DNA of 6,016 nt from NCBI GenBank assembly GCA_041608535.1, contig JBFISM010000177.1, positions 1-6,016 on the forward strand, read 5' to 3'. Each line of letters starts with the position of its first letter. Position 1 is the stretch's first letter. The notes under the pieces are model-generated. The model saw only the letters and a program-made list of their open reading frames with translations, ran no database searches and was not told the DNA's origin. A program made the translations under genes and the position numbers. The DNA comes from JBFISM01 sp041608535 (GTDB taxonomy: Bacteria > Actinomycetota > Acidimicrobiia > Spongiisociales > UBA5794). Of this stretch, positions 1 to 5,598 are shown piece after piece.

Positions 1-50
1 CGCCGGAGCTGAACACAGCCACGACTGACTCGACCGTCCGAGGATCATTC

Positions 51-78
51 GAACACCGCCCCGTCACGGGCGGTGTTC
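51..78 (-). terminator. Perfect hairpin downstream of the halogenase-like gene, probable operon terminator
   Basis: An 11-bp perfect inverted repeat (51-61 GAACACCGCCC, 68-78 GGGCGGTGTTC) encloses a 6-nt loop. It begins 30 nt after the stop codon of the minus-strand gene ending at 109. That position fits the end of the three-gene minus operon. No U-tract follows on either strand, so it would be a U-less terminator of the kind often proposed for actinobacteria, or a 3'-protecting stem. It could also serve a gene arriving from the left on the plus strand. The remaining bases 1-50 show nothing I can support. Confidence 0.6.
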
Positions 79-108
79 TCCATTTGTGAGCTCAACGCCC
101 GTGTGATG

Positions 109-1338
109 TCAGGAAGCCTTGCTGATCAGCTCCCCGAGCTTGTGATAGGCCGACGAGCGGCGACGCTCGTAGATGCGCCCGGCGAACATGTCGACAAAGT
201 CCTCTTGGTATTCGGAGTGGTGCACCATGTAGCCGAACGCCAGTGGATTGCTCCAGAAGCCATCTACGAGCGTCTGGAGCGTGTCCTGGCCGAGCTCGGC
301 GAACTCGTGATACTCACTCAGACGCGACCAGTCTCCAGTGGTGACACAACGAGCAATGGTCGCTGCCGCTCGCTCCGCCTCGGCCATCGCGATGTAGAGG
401 CCGAACGAGAAGATCGGATCGATGAACCTGTGGGCGTCGCCCACGCAGACGAGGCCTTCACGAACGTAATCGGATACCTCATAGGAGAAGTTGGCGGTGG
501 CCCTGACCGGCTCGACCAGCTCCACGTCGGTCGTGCGGCGCGCCAACTCGGGGTTGATCGTCTTCATCTCGTGATCGAAGTACTCGTCGATCGATCCGCT
601 GAAGTCCCGCATGTAGTCGTTCGGTGCCACGATGCCGATCGATACGACTTCGTCGTCGATCGGGATGAACCAGCCCCAATGGAGATGCGAGGAGTAGAAG
701 ATGATCGTGTTCCCGGCGTCGTCCCCGGGGTCGCGAACGGCACCCTTCACGTGGGTGAACACCGCCGTCTGGCTGGCGTATTCGCCCCTCTCCTTCGTCC
801 CGGTCAGACCCTGACGAAACGCCCACGTGTGCCGTCCGGAGGCGTCGACGACGCATCGGGCGCGGACCTGAACCTCATCGTCGTCAGTTTCCACGACGAT
901 GCCGGTGATGGTTCCATCGTCGGCATGCATCGGCTCGGTCGCCTTTCCACGCACGTGATGCACTCCCCTAGCGAGGGCTGTATCGAAGAGCAGCCGGTCG
1001 AAGTCGCTGCGCCGCACCTGCCACGTCGAAGTCGTGGCGAGTCCGTTGCCGTTCCGGGCCATGACGGGAACCCTGAACTTGTTGTTGCCGCCGGTCCCAT
1101 ATACCTCGGTAGCAAACTTCACCGGCCAGTCGCAGGCGTTCATCTGCTCCTCGAGGCCCAGCCGACGCACGATTGCTCCCGCCTCGCCGGTCATCGACTC
1201 TCCTATGTGGAAGCGAGGGAAAGGATCCTGCTCGATGATGACTGATTCAACGCCATGCCGTTCCAGGAAGAGAGCGGTGGTCGTACCTCCCGGGCCGCCG
1301 CCAACGACGGCGACGTCGGTCTCGATCGTTGCGGTCAT
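109..1338 (-). CDS. Flavin-dependent halogenase-like FAD oxidoreductase
   Basis: This is a 409-residue FAD-dependent monooxygenase-fold protein of the flavin-dependent halogenase / tryptophan halogenase superfamily. Such enzymes use reduced FAD, O2 and halide to make a hypohalous acid that reaches the substrate through an active-site lysine. Visible motifs are the FAD-binding GGGPGG (13-18), PRFHIGES (41-48), a candidate catalytic Lys at 74 in PVKF, the halogenase signature WGWFIP (221-226, WxWxIP), the FAD site VGDAHRF (299-305), and FIDPIFSFG (305-313), which fits the FxxPxxSxG halogenase motif. There is no signal peptide or membrane segment, so it should be cytoplasmic. I chose the ATG at 1338 because AGGGGG lies 4 nt before it; an in-frame ATG at 1353 would add five residues but has only a weak AGAAG. 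It is the last gene of a minus operon, 31 bp after the SURF1 stop. The fold and family are well supported, but halogenation itself is inferred, since non-halogenating relatives share much of this pattern. Such enzymes need a flavin reductase, and none is seen here. Confidence 0.85.
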   Translation of the reverse strand: MTATIETDVAVVGGGPGGTTTALFLERHGVESVIIEQDPFPRFHIGESMTGEAGAIVRRLGLEEQMNACDWPVKFATEVYGTGGNNKFRVPVMARNGNGLATTSTWQVRRSDFDRLLFDTALARGVHHVRGKATEPMHADDGTITGIVVETDDDEVQVRARCVVDASGRHTWAFRQGLTGTKERGEYASQTAVFTHVKGAVRDPGDDAGNTIIFYSSHLHWGWFIPIDDEVVSIGIVAPNDYMRDFSGSIDEYFDHEMKTINPELARRTTDVELVEPVRATANFSYEVSDYVREGLVCVGDAHRFIDPIFSFGLYIAMAEAERAAATIARCVTTGDWSRLSEYHEFAELGQDTLQTLVDGFWSNPLAFGYMVHHSEYQEDFVDMFAGRIYERRRSSAYHKLGELISKAS

Positions 1339-1342
1339 GGTG

Positions 1343-1348
1343 CCCCCT
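1343..1348 (-). promoter_or_regulatory. Ribosome-binding site deciding the halogenase-like start
   Basis: AGGGGG on the minus strand precedes the ATG at 1338 by 4 nt. If translation began at the upstream in-frame ATG (1353) this purine run would be coding. It is the best argument for the shorter protein. Confidence 0.5.
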
Positions 1349-1369
1349 GGCATCGACTTCTGGGACCGG

Positions 1370-2155
1370 TCACCCTAGCGCATCGTCCGCAACACCGGGA
1401 GGGGGCGGCTGACGATCGAGAACGGACCGTAGTCCGTGCTGCGCGGACCGTCGCAACAGCACCCAGAAGCCTCCGACGGCGATGACCGCAAACGCGAACC
1501 ACTGGATGGCGTAAGAAAGGTGTGGCCCGTCGTCGAACTCCGGGAGTGCCACCGGCACCGGCAGGCCGTCGCGCTCTGTAACTTCAAGTCCGTAGACGGG
1601 GTAGAGCGGGTGCTCGATCTGCGATCCCAACCGGGCGATGTCGACGCGGTTGACGACGTCGGCCTCACCTCGTGGATCTTCCGGGCCGAGACGGCCGCGC
1701 TCCCTGGTGGCCTGCAATACGAGCGTCAGCGTTACCGTGCCCTGGGGCGGCGCCGCCGGCACCGGTGGTGTGTCGAATTCGAGGGGGACCCATCCTCGAT
1801 TGACCAGGATCGCGGCCCGATCGGTGACCAACGGCGTGATGACGTGGAACCCGGCAACTCCACCGTTGGTCTGGGAACGGACGAGCACTTCCTCACGTGG
1901 CTCGAACTCGCCGGTCGCCACCACCCTCCTGAACCGGTGTTCCTCACCCGCCACGACGAGGTCGGCAGCGGGGTCGACTGCCAGCTCGATCGGCACCGGC
2001 TCGGCCGCGAGGCGTGCGATGGCGACAGCATTGTCAAGCCGTACCTCGCCGAGGCGTCGGAGCTGCCATAGGCCGAGATTGACGAACAGAATCGCCAAGC
2101 CGACCGCCACCGAGCCCAGCATCACCCAGGCGGGCCGCCGCAGGAGGTGGATCAT
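1370..2155 (-). CDS. SURF1 family cytochrome c oxidase assembly protein
   Basis: This is a 261-residue SURF1/Shy1 family membrane protein. Members help assemble haem-copper cytochrome c oxidase, and bacterial ones are linked to haem a handling for subunit I. The family layout is clear: an N-terminal membrane helix at about 10-28 running into LGLWQLRR (27-34), an extracytoplasmic domain with GFHVITPL (102-109) and VNRGWVP (118-124), then a C-terminal helix at about 214-235 beginning HLSYAIQWFAFA (212-223), which is the family's most conserved block. The reading frame opens further upstream (to 2224), but those 23 residues lie inside the preceding gene and come before the natural N-terminus. 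I therefore place the start at the ATG at 2155, which overlaps the upstream stop as TGATG. No clear Shine-Dalgarno precedes it, which fits translational coupling. No oxidase subunit or haem A synthase gene is in the window, so its partner must be elsewhere. Confidence 0.92.
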   Translation of the reverse strand: MIHLLRRPAWVMLGSVAVGLAILFVNLGLWQLRRLGEVRLDNAVAIARLAAEPVPIELAVDPAADLVVAGEEHRFRRVVATGEFEPREEVLVRSQTNGGVAGFHVITPLVTDRAAILVNRGWVPLEFDTPPVPAAPPQGTVTLTLVLQATRERGRLGPEDPRGEADVVNRVDIARLGSQIEHPLYPVYGLEVTERDGLPVPVALPEFDDGPHLSYAIQWFAFAVIAVGGFWVLLRRSAQHGLRSVLDRQPPPPGVADDALG

Positions 2156-3642
2156 CAGACGTGAGAGATGCCGCCGGTACGCCGCCCATCCGCGGCTGCC
2201 TCGAGTCGCCCATCGGCATGGCACATTGCTGCGCCCACCCCGCCGAAGAACATATCCGGGCCCTCGAACCAGCGAACCGGGAGTTTGGTGCCGTCCACAT
2301 CGGCACCAGGCTCGGCGGCCACTTGCATTCCTTGCTCGGCGAACTCGACGTGCAGGCGTGGATCGTCGACGGCGGCCTGCAACGGCATTCCGGCGACGAG
2401 GTTGCGCAGGACGGCAGCGAGCGCAGTCGTGATGCGGTCAGCCCCAGGCGAACCGATCGCAACGGTGTCCCCACGCTGCGTCCGCGCCACGGACGGGGCC
2501 ATGTTGGATACGAGGCGTTCGCCTACGGCGGTGGCATGGTATCCGCGTCTGTTGAGCTCGATCTCACCGAGCGAATTGTTGAGCCATATACCTGTGCCTG
2601 GCACCGTCACACCGGCGCTGTACCCGGCCGACATCGTGATTGCGCAGCCCAACCCGGTGGTGTCTGACGCCGACACATGGACGGTCGACGGAGACCCGAG
2701 CAGCGCACCGAGATCTCCCGCTCGGGCGGTACCAAGCAGCTCGCTCATGGGGATCGACCGATCAGCCGCATCATCAATTCGCCTCACTCGATATCCAAGG
2801 ACGGCCTGCTGTACGTCCACGAATGGTTTCCCTTGCGCCAGGAGTTCCAGCATTGCAGCGAGCACGATCCCTCCCACTGCGGGGGCGGGGTTGGTAGCGA
2901 TCGTCCATCCGCCGTAGTCGGTGGTGACGGAGGAACGATCCACGACCTGATATCCGGCGAGGTCCTCCATCGTGACGATGCCGCCTTCTCGCTGCATCAG
3001 GTCGACCATTGCCCGTGCCATCTCGCCCCGATAGAAGAGTCCGACTCCCTCGGCAGCGAGAGCTTCCAGAGCGTCGGCCAGACCGGGGATGACCACCTCC
3101 TCGCCGGCACGCTTTGGTTCATCGCCATTGCCGAGCGCTCGGTATCCGGCCTCCTCCTGACCGAAGATGGCGTCGTGGGCGAACGTCAGATAGTGGGCGG
3201 ACGATTGCGAGAGCGGGAACCCGCGGGCGGCGTCGATGGCCGGCCCCATCACGTCTTTCCACGGCGCAACCCCGAAACGCTGGACCGCCTCGTCGAGGCC
3301 GCGGAGACCCCCCGGAGTCGCAACGGTACCGACACCGACCTGGGTGGTGATACCACCGCCGTACTCCATCGTGACTTCCTTGTAACCGCCACCGAACGCG
3401 TCAGCGTCAAGTCCCCGACCGGGCATCTCCATGTAGCCGTCGATGGTGAGCGGGTCGTCCTCTCCCCACACGGTGACGAAGCCCCCTCCCCCGATCGAGC
3501 ACACGCCGGGCTCGGTCACCATCGCAACGAGCATCGCCGCCACGGCTGCATCGACAGCATTTCCTCCGAGTCCAGCAAGCAGTCCGCCCGCGTCGGCCGA
3601 CAGCTGCGACGGTGCGGCTACGGTCACGTGTGTTCGTTCCAC
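2155..3642 (-). CDS. Gamma-glutamyltransferase-fold Ntn hydrolase, divergent substrate site
   Basis: This is a 495-residue member of the gamma-glutamyltranspeptidase family, Ntn hydrolases that self-cleave before a nucleophile threonine. Landmarks in order are GGNAVDAAVA (26-35), TPGGLRGLDEA (109-119), the VGGI loop (256-259), STVHVSASD (319-327) with nucleophile Thr320, LNNSLGE (354-360), SNMAPS (379-384), GSPGADR (397-403) and DDPRLH (426-431). Cleavage before Thr320 would give chains of 319 and 176 residues. Compared with the E. coli enzyme (recalled, not aligned by program), Arg114 corresponds to Tyr70, Asn411 to Gly340, Gln430 to Ser357, Asp433 to Glu360, Ser463 to Asn380 and Gly484 to Ala401. 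Gamma-glutamyl recognition is therefore doubtful. There is no signal peptide, and the protein is shorter than the usual 550-580 residues, so it is probably cytoplasmic. The start is GTG at 3642, with no Shine-Dalgarno but a possible leaderless promoter. It is first gene of the operon and joined to SURF1 by TGATG. Fold is certain; substrate unknown. Confidence 0.9.
   Translation of the reverse strand: MERTHVTVAAPSQLSADAGGLLAGLGGNAVDAAVAAMLVAMVTEPGVCSIGGGGFVTVWGEDDPLTIDGYMEMPGRGLDADAFGGGYKEVTMEYGGGITTQVGVGTVATPGGLRGLDEAVQRFGVAPWKDVMGPAIDAARGFPLSQSSAHYLTFAHDAIFGQEEAGYRALGNGDEPKRAGEEVVIPGLADALEALAAEGVGLFYRGEMARAMVDLMQREGGIVTMEDLAGYQVVDRSSVTTDYGGWTIATNPAPAVGGIVLAAMLELLAQGKPFVDVQQAVLGYRVRRIDDAADRSIPMSELLGTARAGDLGALLGSPSTVHVSASDTTGLGCAITMSAGYSAGVTVPGTGIWLNNSLGEIELNRRGYHATAVGERLVSNMAPSVARTQRGDTVAIGSPGADRITTALAAVLRNLVAGMPLQAAVDDPRLHVEFAEQGMQVAAEPGADVDGTKLPVRWFEGPDMFFGGVGAAMCHADGRLEAAADGRRTGGISHV
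3597..3624 (+). promoter_or_regulatory. Possible promoter of the divergent membrane-protein gene
   Basis: CCGACA (3597-3602) and TACGGT (3619-3624) are 16 nt apart, which would start transcription near 3631, about 50 nt before the ATG at 3683. It lies inside the first codons of the divergent GGT-fold gene because only 40 bp separate the two starts. Such motifs are common by chance, so this is a tentative call. Confidence 0.22.
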
Positions 3643-3677
3643 GGGGCGCAGGTTACCGACTGTCGAGGAGGTGTCTC
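3640..3677 (-). promoter_or_regulatory. Candidate promoter of the minus operon, giving a leaderless GTG transcript
   Basis: Reading the minus strand, GAGACA (3677-3672) is followed after 16 nt by TAACCT (3655-3650), and the GTG start at 3642 comes 7 nt later. The -35 matches TTGACA at 4 of 6 positions and the -10 has the TAnnnT pattern. The spacing puts the transcript start at or next to the GTG, which explains the missing Shine-Dalgarno. The -35 lies over the ribosome-binding site of the divergent gene. The motifs are weak and the call rests on their spacing. Confidence 0.35.
3665..3673 (+). promoter_or_regulatory. Strong ribosome-binding site of the membrane-protein gene
   Basis: GAGGAGGTG is a near-ideal Shine-Dalgarno, ending 9 nt before the ATG at 3683. 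It fixes that start, although the same frame stays open about 240 nt further upstream, antisense to the GGT-fold gene. Confidence 0.8.
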
Positions 3678-3682
3678 AGCTG

Positions 3683-4045
3683 ATGCGGTTTGTACAAGGG
3701 ACTGCTGTGGGGGCGGGGACTGCCCTGGCCGGGCTGATCGTGTGGGCGGCGACGCGAGCGGCCATCTCGGAAGACGCCGCGACCATGACCGATCTGCCGT
3801 GGGGAGTCGTTGCACTCGCCGATTTGTATCTCGGCCTGCTGTTCGTGGGCATCTGGATCGGTTTCCGAGAGCGTGGGACAGTGCCAATCCTGCTGTGGCT
3901 CGCGGCGCTGGTCATATTGGGCAATGTCGCCACCGCCGCCTACGTCGTGCGGGCGGCCAGGGCCGGGCTCGCTCATCGCAGTGTTGAGGTGTTCTTCTTG
4001 GGTCAGAGCGCGATCTCCAACTCGGAGCAGCTTCGCACCACCTGA
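3683..4045 (+). CDS. Small three-helix membrane protein, DUF1475-like
   Basis: This is a 120-residue hydrophobic protein of unknown function. Three membrane helices are visible, at about 5-24, 41-61 and 66-90. Between and within them is a pattern I associate with bacterial DUF1475 proteins: PWGVVALADLYLG (39-51), WIGFRER (58-64) and LLWLAALVILGN (70-81) ending in AAYVVRAA (85-92). I matched this by eye, so the family name is moderate and no function follows from it. The last ~24 residues are polar and not part of the membrane core. Residues 107-120 are encoded in the stretch that overlaps the convergent SSB-like gene, so the tail may be a read-through extension. It is the only plus-strand gene here, divergent from the GGT-fold operon across 40 bp. 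The strong ribosome-binding site and high hydrophobicity support it over the longer antisense frames covering the same bases. Confidence 0.75.
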   Translation: MRFVQGTAVGAGTALAGLIVWAATRAAISEDAATMTDLPWGVVALADLYLGLLFVGIWIGFRERGTVPILLWLAALVILGNVATAAYVVRAARAGLAHRSVEVFFLGQSAISNSEQLRTT

Positions 4046-4320
4046 GTGGCAACGACCTCGAGCTGCGAGCGCCGCCCCTCGATCCCCGACCAGAATCGCC
4101 GCTGGACCGATCCGATCGCATACAGCCTGGTGCCCGTCGAGTAGGCGAACGCACCCGACGGAGGGTCCCATTGAGTCACCGGTACCACGTCGACTCGACG
4201 TTTGGGATCGTCGCTGCGAATCGTGAGCAGGTAGCGGGCGGTGATCGCCCCTGAGTTGAGTGTCCGGAGCTCGACTGGCGCGGCCAGCTCGCCCGACAGT
4301 ATGACGAAATTGGTGTCCAT
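4003..4320 (-). CDS. Short single-stranded DNA-binding (SSB-like) OB-fold protein
   Basis: The 105-residue product follows the SSB OB-fold pattern from its first residues: MDTNFVILSGELAAPVELR (1-19) resembles the first SSB strands and the P-x-x-R turn, SGAITARYLLTIRS (23-36) the next strand pair, RVDVVPVTQWD (42-52) the third, and LYAIGSVQRRFW (66-77) the G-x-x-x-R-x-W strand of the family. Expected role is binding single-stranded DNA in replication, repair or recombination. It is much shorter than housekeeping SSB (about 160-180 residues) and ends ELEIAL, without the Gly-rich linker and acidic DDIPF-type tip that recruits partner proteins. It is therefore likely an accessory paralogue and not the replicative SSB. 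The start at 4320 follows an AAGGGAAGG purine tract that also forms one arm of a hairpin. It lies 65 bp after the TPR gene and runs into the convergent membrane-protein gene. The family call is by motif reading only. Confidence 0.78.
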   Translation of the reverse strand: MDTNFVILSGELAAPVELRTLNSGAITARYLLTIRSDDPKRRVDVVPVTQWDPPSGAFAYSTGTRLYAIGSVQRRFWSGIEGRRSQLEVVATQVVRSCSELEIAL

Positions 4321-4322
4321 GA

Positions 4323-4347
4323 CCTTCCCTTTCGACCGTGGGGAAGG
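4323..4347 (-). promoter_or_regulatory. Hairpin covering the ribosome-binding site of the SSB-like gene
   Basis: On the minus strand CCTTCCC (4347-4341) pairs perfectly with GGGAAGG (4329-4323) across an 11-nt loop. The second arm contains the purine tract used as Shine-Dalgarno and ends 2 nt before the ATG. Folding would hide the ribosome-binding site. A possible -10 TAGGTT (4365-4360) lies upstream in the same 65-bp gap, which would keep the whole hairpin in the transcript. Whether it regulates translation is inference. Confidence 0.45.
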
Positions 4348-4385
4348 CGGTGCGTTGGCAACCTATCGACGGCCCATGACAGAAC

Positions 4386-5342
4386 TCACGCCCCAGCTGC
4401 CTCGATCTCTTCGTGAAGCTGGTCGAGTCCGGGGAACGCGAGATCGTTGCGCTCGATCGCCGCAGCGAGCTGTTGGGCGGTATCGACATCGCCGAGGGCG
4501 GCCGCCACCCGGGAAGCGACGTACCACCGCCGCAGATCCCACTCTCTCGGATCGGTGGCGATCCTTCCAGGATTGATGACCGACCACGCTCGCCGCGGCT
4601 CTCCGCGGTCGAGCAGGAAGGAGGCGTACACCACCCGCATCTCCGCGTCCGCGGCCGGCCGACCGCCCAGCTCTCGGAATCGCTCCCACGTCTTCTCGAC
4701 GTCCTCCGGCCGGTCGAGGGCCCGCTGACAGTCCATCTCAACTGACATGTGCGTGGTGTCGCCGTCGATCCGGCGATAGGTACGCAGCTCGCGCAGCGCC
4801 TCGTCCCAGTTGCCCATTCGGTACGCCGTCAATCCGAGTAGCTCGCGAATCGTGGCCACCCGAGATGTCAGCTTCTTTGCGCGCAGCAATTGCTGTCTCG
4901 CGCGCGGGAACCTGCCATCAGCAAAGGCGTCAGCTGCTTCACCGAGCAGGGCCAGCACGGTATCGCGTTTGTCGCGGGCGGTGACGCGGGCGACCTCTTC
5001 CTTGATCCAGTTGGGAAGATCGCCGCCTCCGGTACCCGAAGTCCGCAACTGTGCGCGGTCCGCACGGCTGGGTGAGGACGTACGACGACCTGCGCCACTG
5101 CCGTCCTTTCCGCCTGATCGCTTGTCCGAGGTTCCGGAGGACCCGCGCCGCCCGTCGGAGGACGAATGTCCCTTGCCGCCGGCCCTGGCGCCGGATTTGC
5201 CCTTGCCGCCGGCCCTGGCGCCGGATTTGCCCTTGCCCCCTCCGGAACGACGTCCCGCGCTACCGGCCGACCCGGAGCGATTGCCACGGGTGCCACGCGG
5301 GCCCTTGCTCGAGCCAGAGCTTCGATCGCTCCCTTTCGCCAT
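4386..5342 (-). CDS. Basic-tailed TPR-like protein downstream of the rRNA operon
   Basis: This is a 318-residue protein in two parts. Residues 1-105 are low complexity, dominated by Gly, Ser, Lys and Arg, with an exact 10-residue duplication (about 38-57, KSGARAGGKG type). Such tails are usually disordered and bind nucleic acid. From about 109 (LPNWIKEEV) the rest is helical with TPR-like units: GEAADAFADGRFPRARQQLL (134-153) and LLGLTAYRMGNWDEALREL (168-186) show the small-residue, Gly and Ala-x-x-x-Leu pattern. Later helices (about 206-225, 233-254, 272-296) may be further degenerate repeats. TPR solenoids bind proteins or peptides, so a scaffold or adaptor is plausible, but I recognise no specific family and propose no function. 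The ATG at 5342 has GGAGG 4 nt upstream. Its start is only 16 bp from the hairpin that follows 5S rRNA, leaving little space for an own promoter. No signal peptide or membrane segment. Confidence 0.82.
   Translation of the reverse strand: MAKGSDRSSGSSKGPRGTRGNRSGSAGSAGRRSGGGKGKSGARAGGKGKSGARAGGKGHSSSDGRRGSSGTSDKRSGGKDGSGAGRRTSSPSRADRAQLRTSGTGGGDLPNWIKEEVARVTARDKRDTVLALLGEAADAFADGRFPRARQQLLRAKKLTSRVATIRELLGLTAYRMGNWDEALRELRTYRRIDGDTTHMSVEMDCQRALDRPEDVEKTWERFRELGGRPAADAEMRVVYASFLLDRGEPRRAWSVINPGRIATDPREWDLRRWYVASRVAAALGDVDTAQQLAAAIERNDLAFPGLDQLHEEIEAAGA
5170..5237. repeat. In-frame 30-bp direct tandem repeat in the basic tail of the TPR gene
   Basis: Two identical 30-bp copies lie head to tail at 5170-5199 and 5200-5229, followed by the first 8 bp of a third (5230-5237). 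The period is ten codons, so copy-number change would keep the frame and only lengthen the Lys/Gly/Arg-rich tail. Lack of any mismatch suggests a recent duplication. Confidence 0.9.
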
Positions 5343-5346
5343 TGTG

Positions 5347-5351
5347 CCTCC
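5347..5351 (-). promoter_or_regulatory. Ribosome-binding site of the TPR gene
   Basis: GGAGG on the minus strand lies 4 nt before the ATG at 5342 and only 7 nt past the hairpin that ends the rRNA operon. It supports the chosen start. Confidence 0.7.
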
Positions 5352-5358
5352 ATCGAAC

Positions 5359-5390
5359 GAGAGGGCCGGCTCACCCGAGCCGGCCCTCTC
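5359..5390 (-). terminator. 14-bp hairpin after 5S rRNA, rRNA operon terminator or processing stem
   Basis: A perfect 14-bp stem (5359-5372 with 5377-5390) closes a 4-nt loop, ACCC on the plus strand. It begins about 10 nt beyond the 3' end of 5S rRNA on the minus strand, the usual place for an rRNA operon terminator. The stem is very GC-rich, but no U-run follows, so termination may be incomplete or factor-aided. The next gene's ribosome-binding site comes 7 nt later. Confidence 0.75.
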
Positions 5391-5400
5391 TCTACGTCAT

Positions 5401-5517
<117 letters not shown>

Positions 5518-5598
5518 AAACCTCACACGTGATGCAAGCCGCATCACGACATGCTCGGCTTCCCGAGCACTCCATAGCGAGCACGAATGTCTGGATTC
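5518..5598 (-). other. 23S-5S internal transcribed spacer with two hairpins
   Basis: The roughly 81-nt spacer carries no tRNA. It contains an 8-bp stem (5528-5535 CGTGATGC with 5541-5548 GCATCACG, 5-nt loop) and a 7-bp stem (5552-5558 TGCTCGG with 5563-5569 CCGAGCA, 4-nt loop). These probably help processing of the precursor. The flanks that pair around 23S cannot be tested because its 5' side lies outside the window. Confidence 0.7.

Noticed and set aside
73..1245. 390-codon open frame on the plus strand opposite the halogenase-like gene
   Set aside because: The product has no recognisable domain, and the minus strand in the same place shows several ordered FAD and halogenase motifs. Long antisense frames are expected at this GC content.
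2156..2224. Upstream extension of the SURF1 frame by 23 codons
   Set aside because: The extension lies wholly inside the preceding gene, is Arg/Trp-rich, and would precede the normal SURF1 N-terminal helix; the ATG in TGATG at 2155 fits the family start.
1436..2432. Plus-strand frames of 211 and 264 codons opposite SURF1
   Set aside because: They are shadows of the SURF1 and GGT-fold coding strands, with Arg-rich products and no family pattern.
3443..3682. N-terminal extension of the membrane-protein frame by 80 codons
   Set aside because: These codons are antisense to the GGT-fold N-terminus and give a Pro/Ser/Thr-rich stretch; the strong Shine-Dalgarno at 3665-3673 sets the start at 3683.
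2677..3987. 436-codon plus-strand frame covering the GGT-fold gene and part of the membrane-protein gene
   Set aside because: The product is Arg/Gly/His-rich without motifs, and it crosses two genes that are supported by family patterns and a ribosome-binding site.
3653..4741. 362-codon minus-strand frame across three genes
   Set aside because: It runs antisense to the membrane-protein gene and out of frame through the SSB-like and TPR genes, all better supported; its product is Arg/Ser-rich low complexity.
5170..5237. Possible CRISPR-like repeat
   Set aside because: The copies abut with no spacers, keep the reading frame and are explained as a coding tandem duplication.
5518..5598. Possible tRNA in the 23S-5S spacer
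   Set aside because: The two short hairpins do not make a cloverleaf, and there is no acceptor stem or T-loop consensus.
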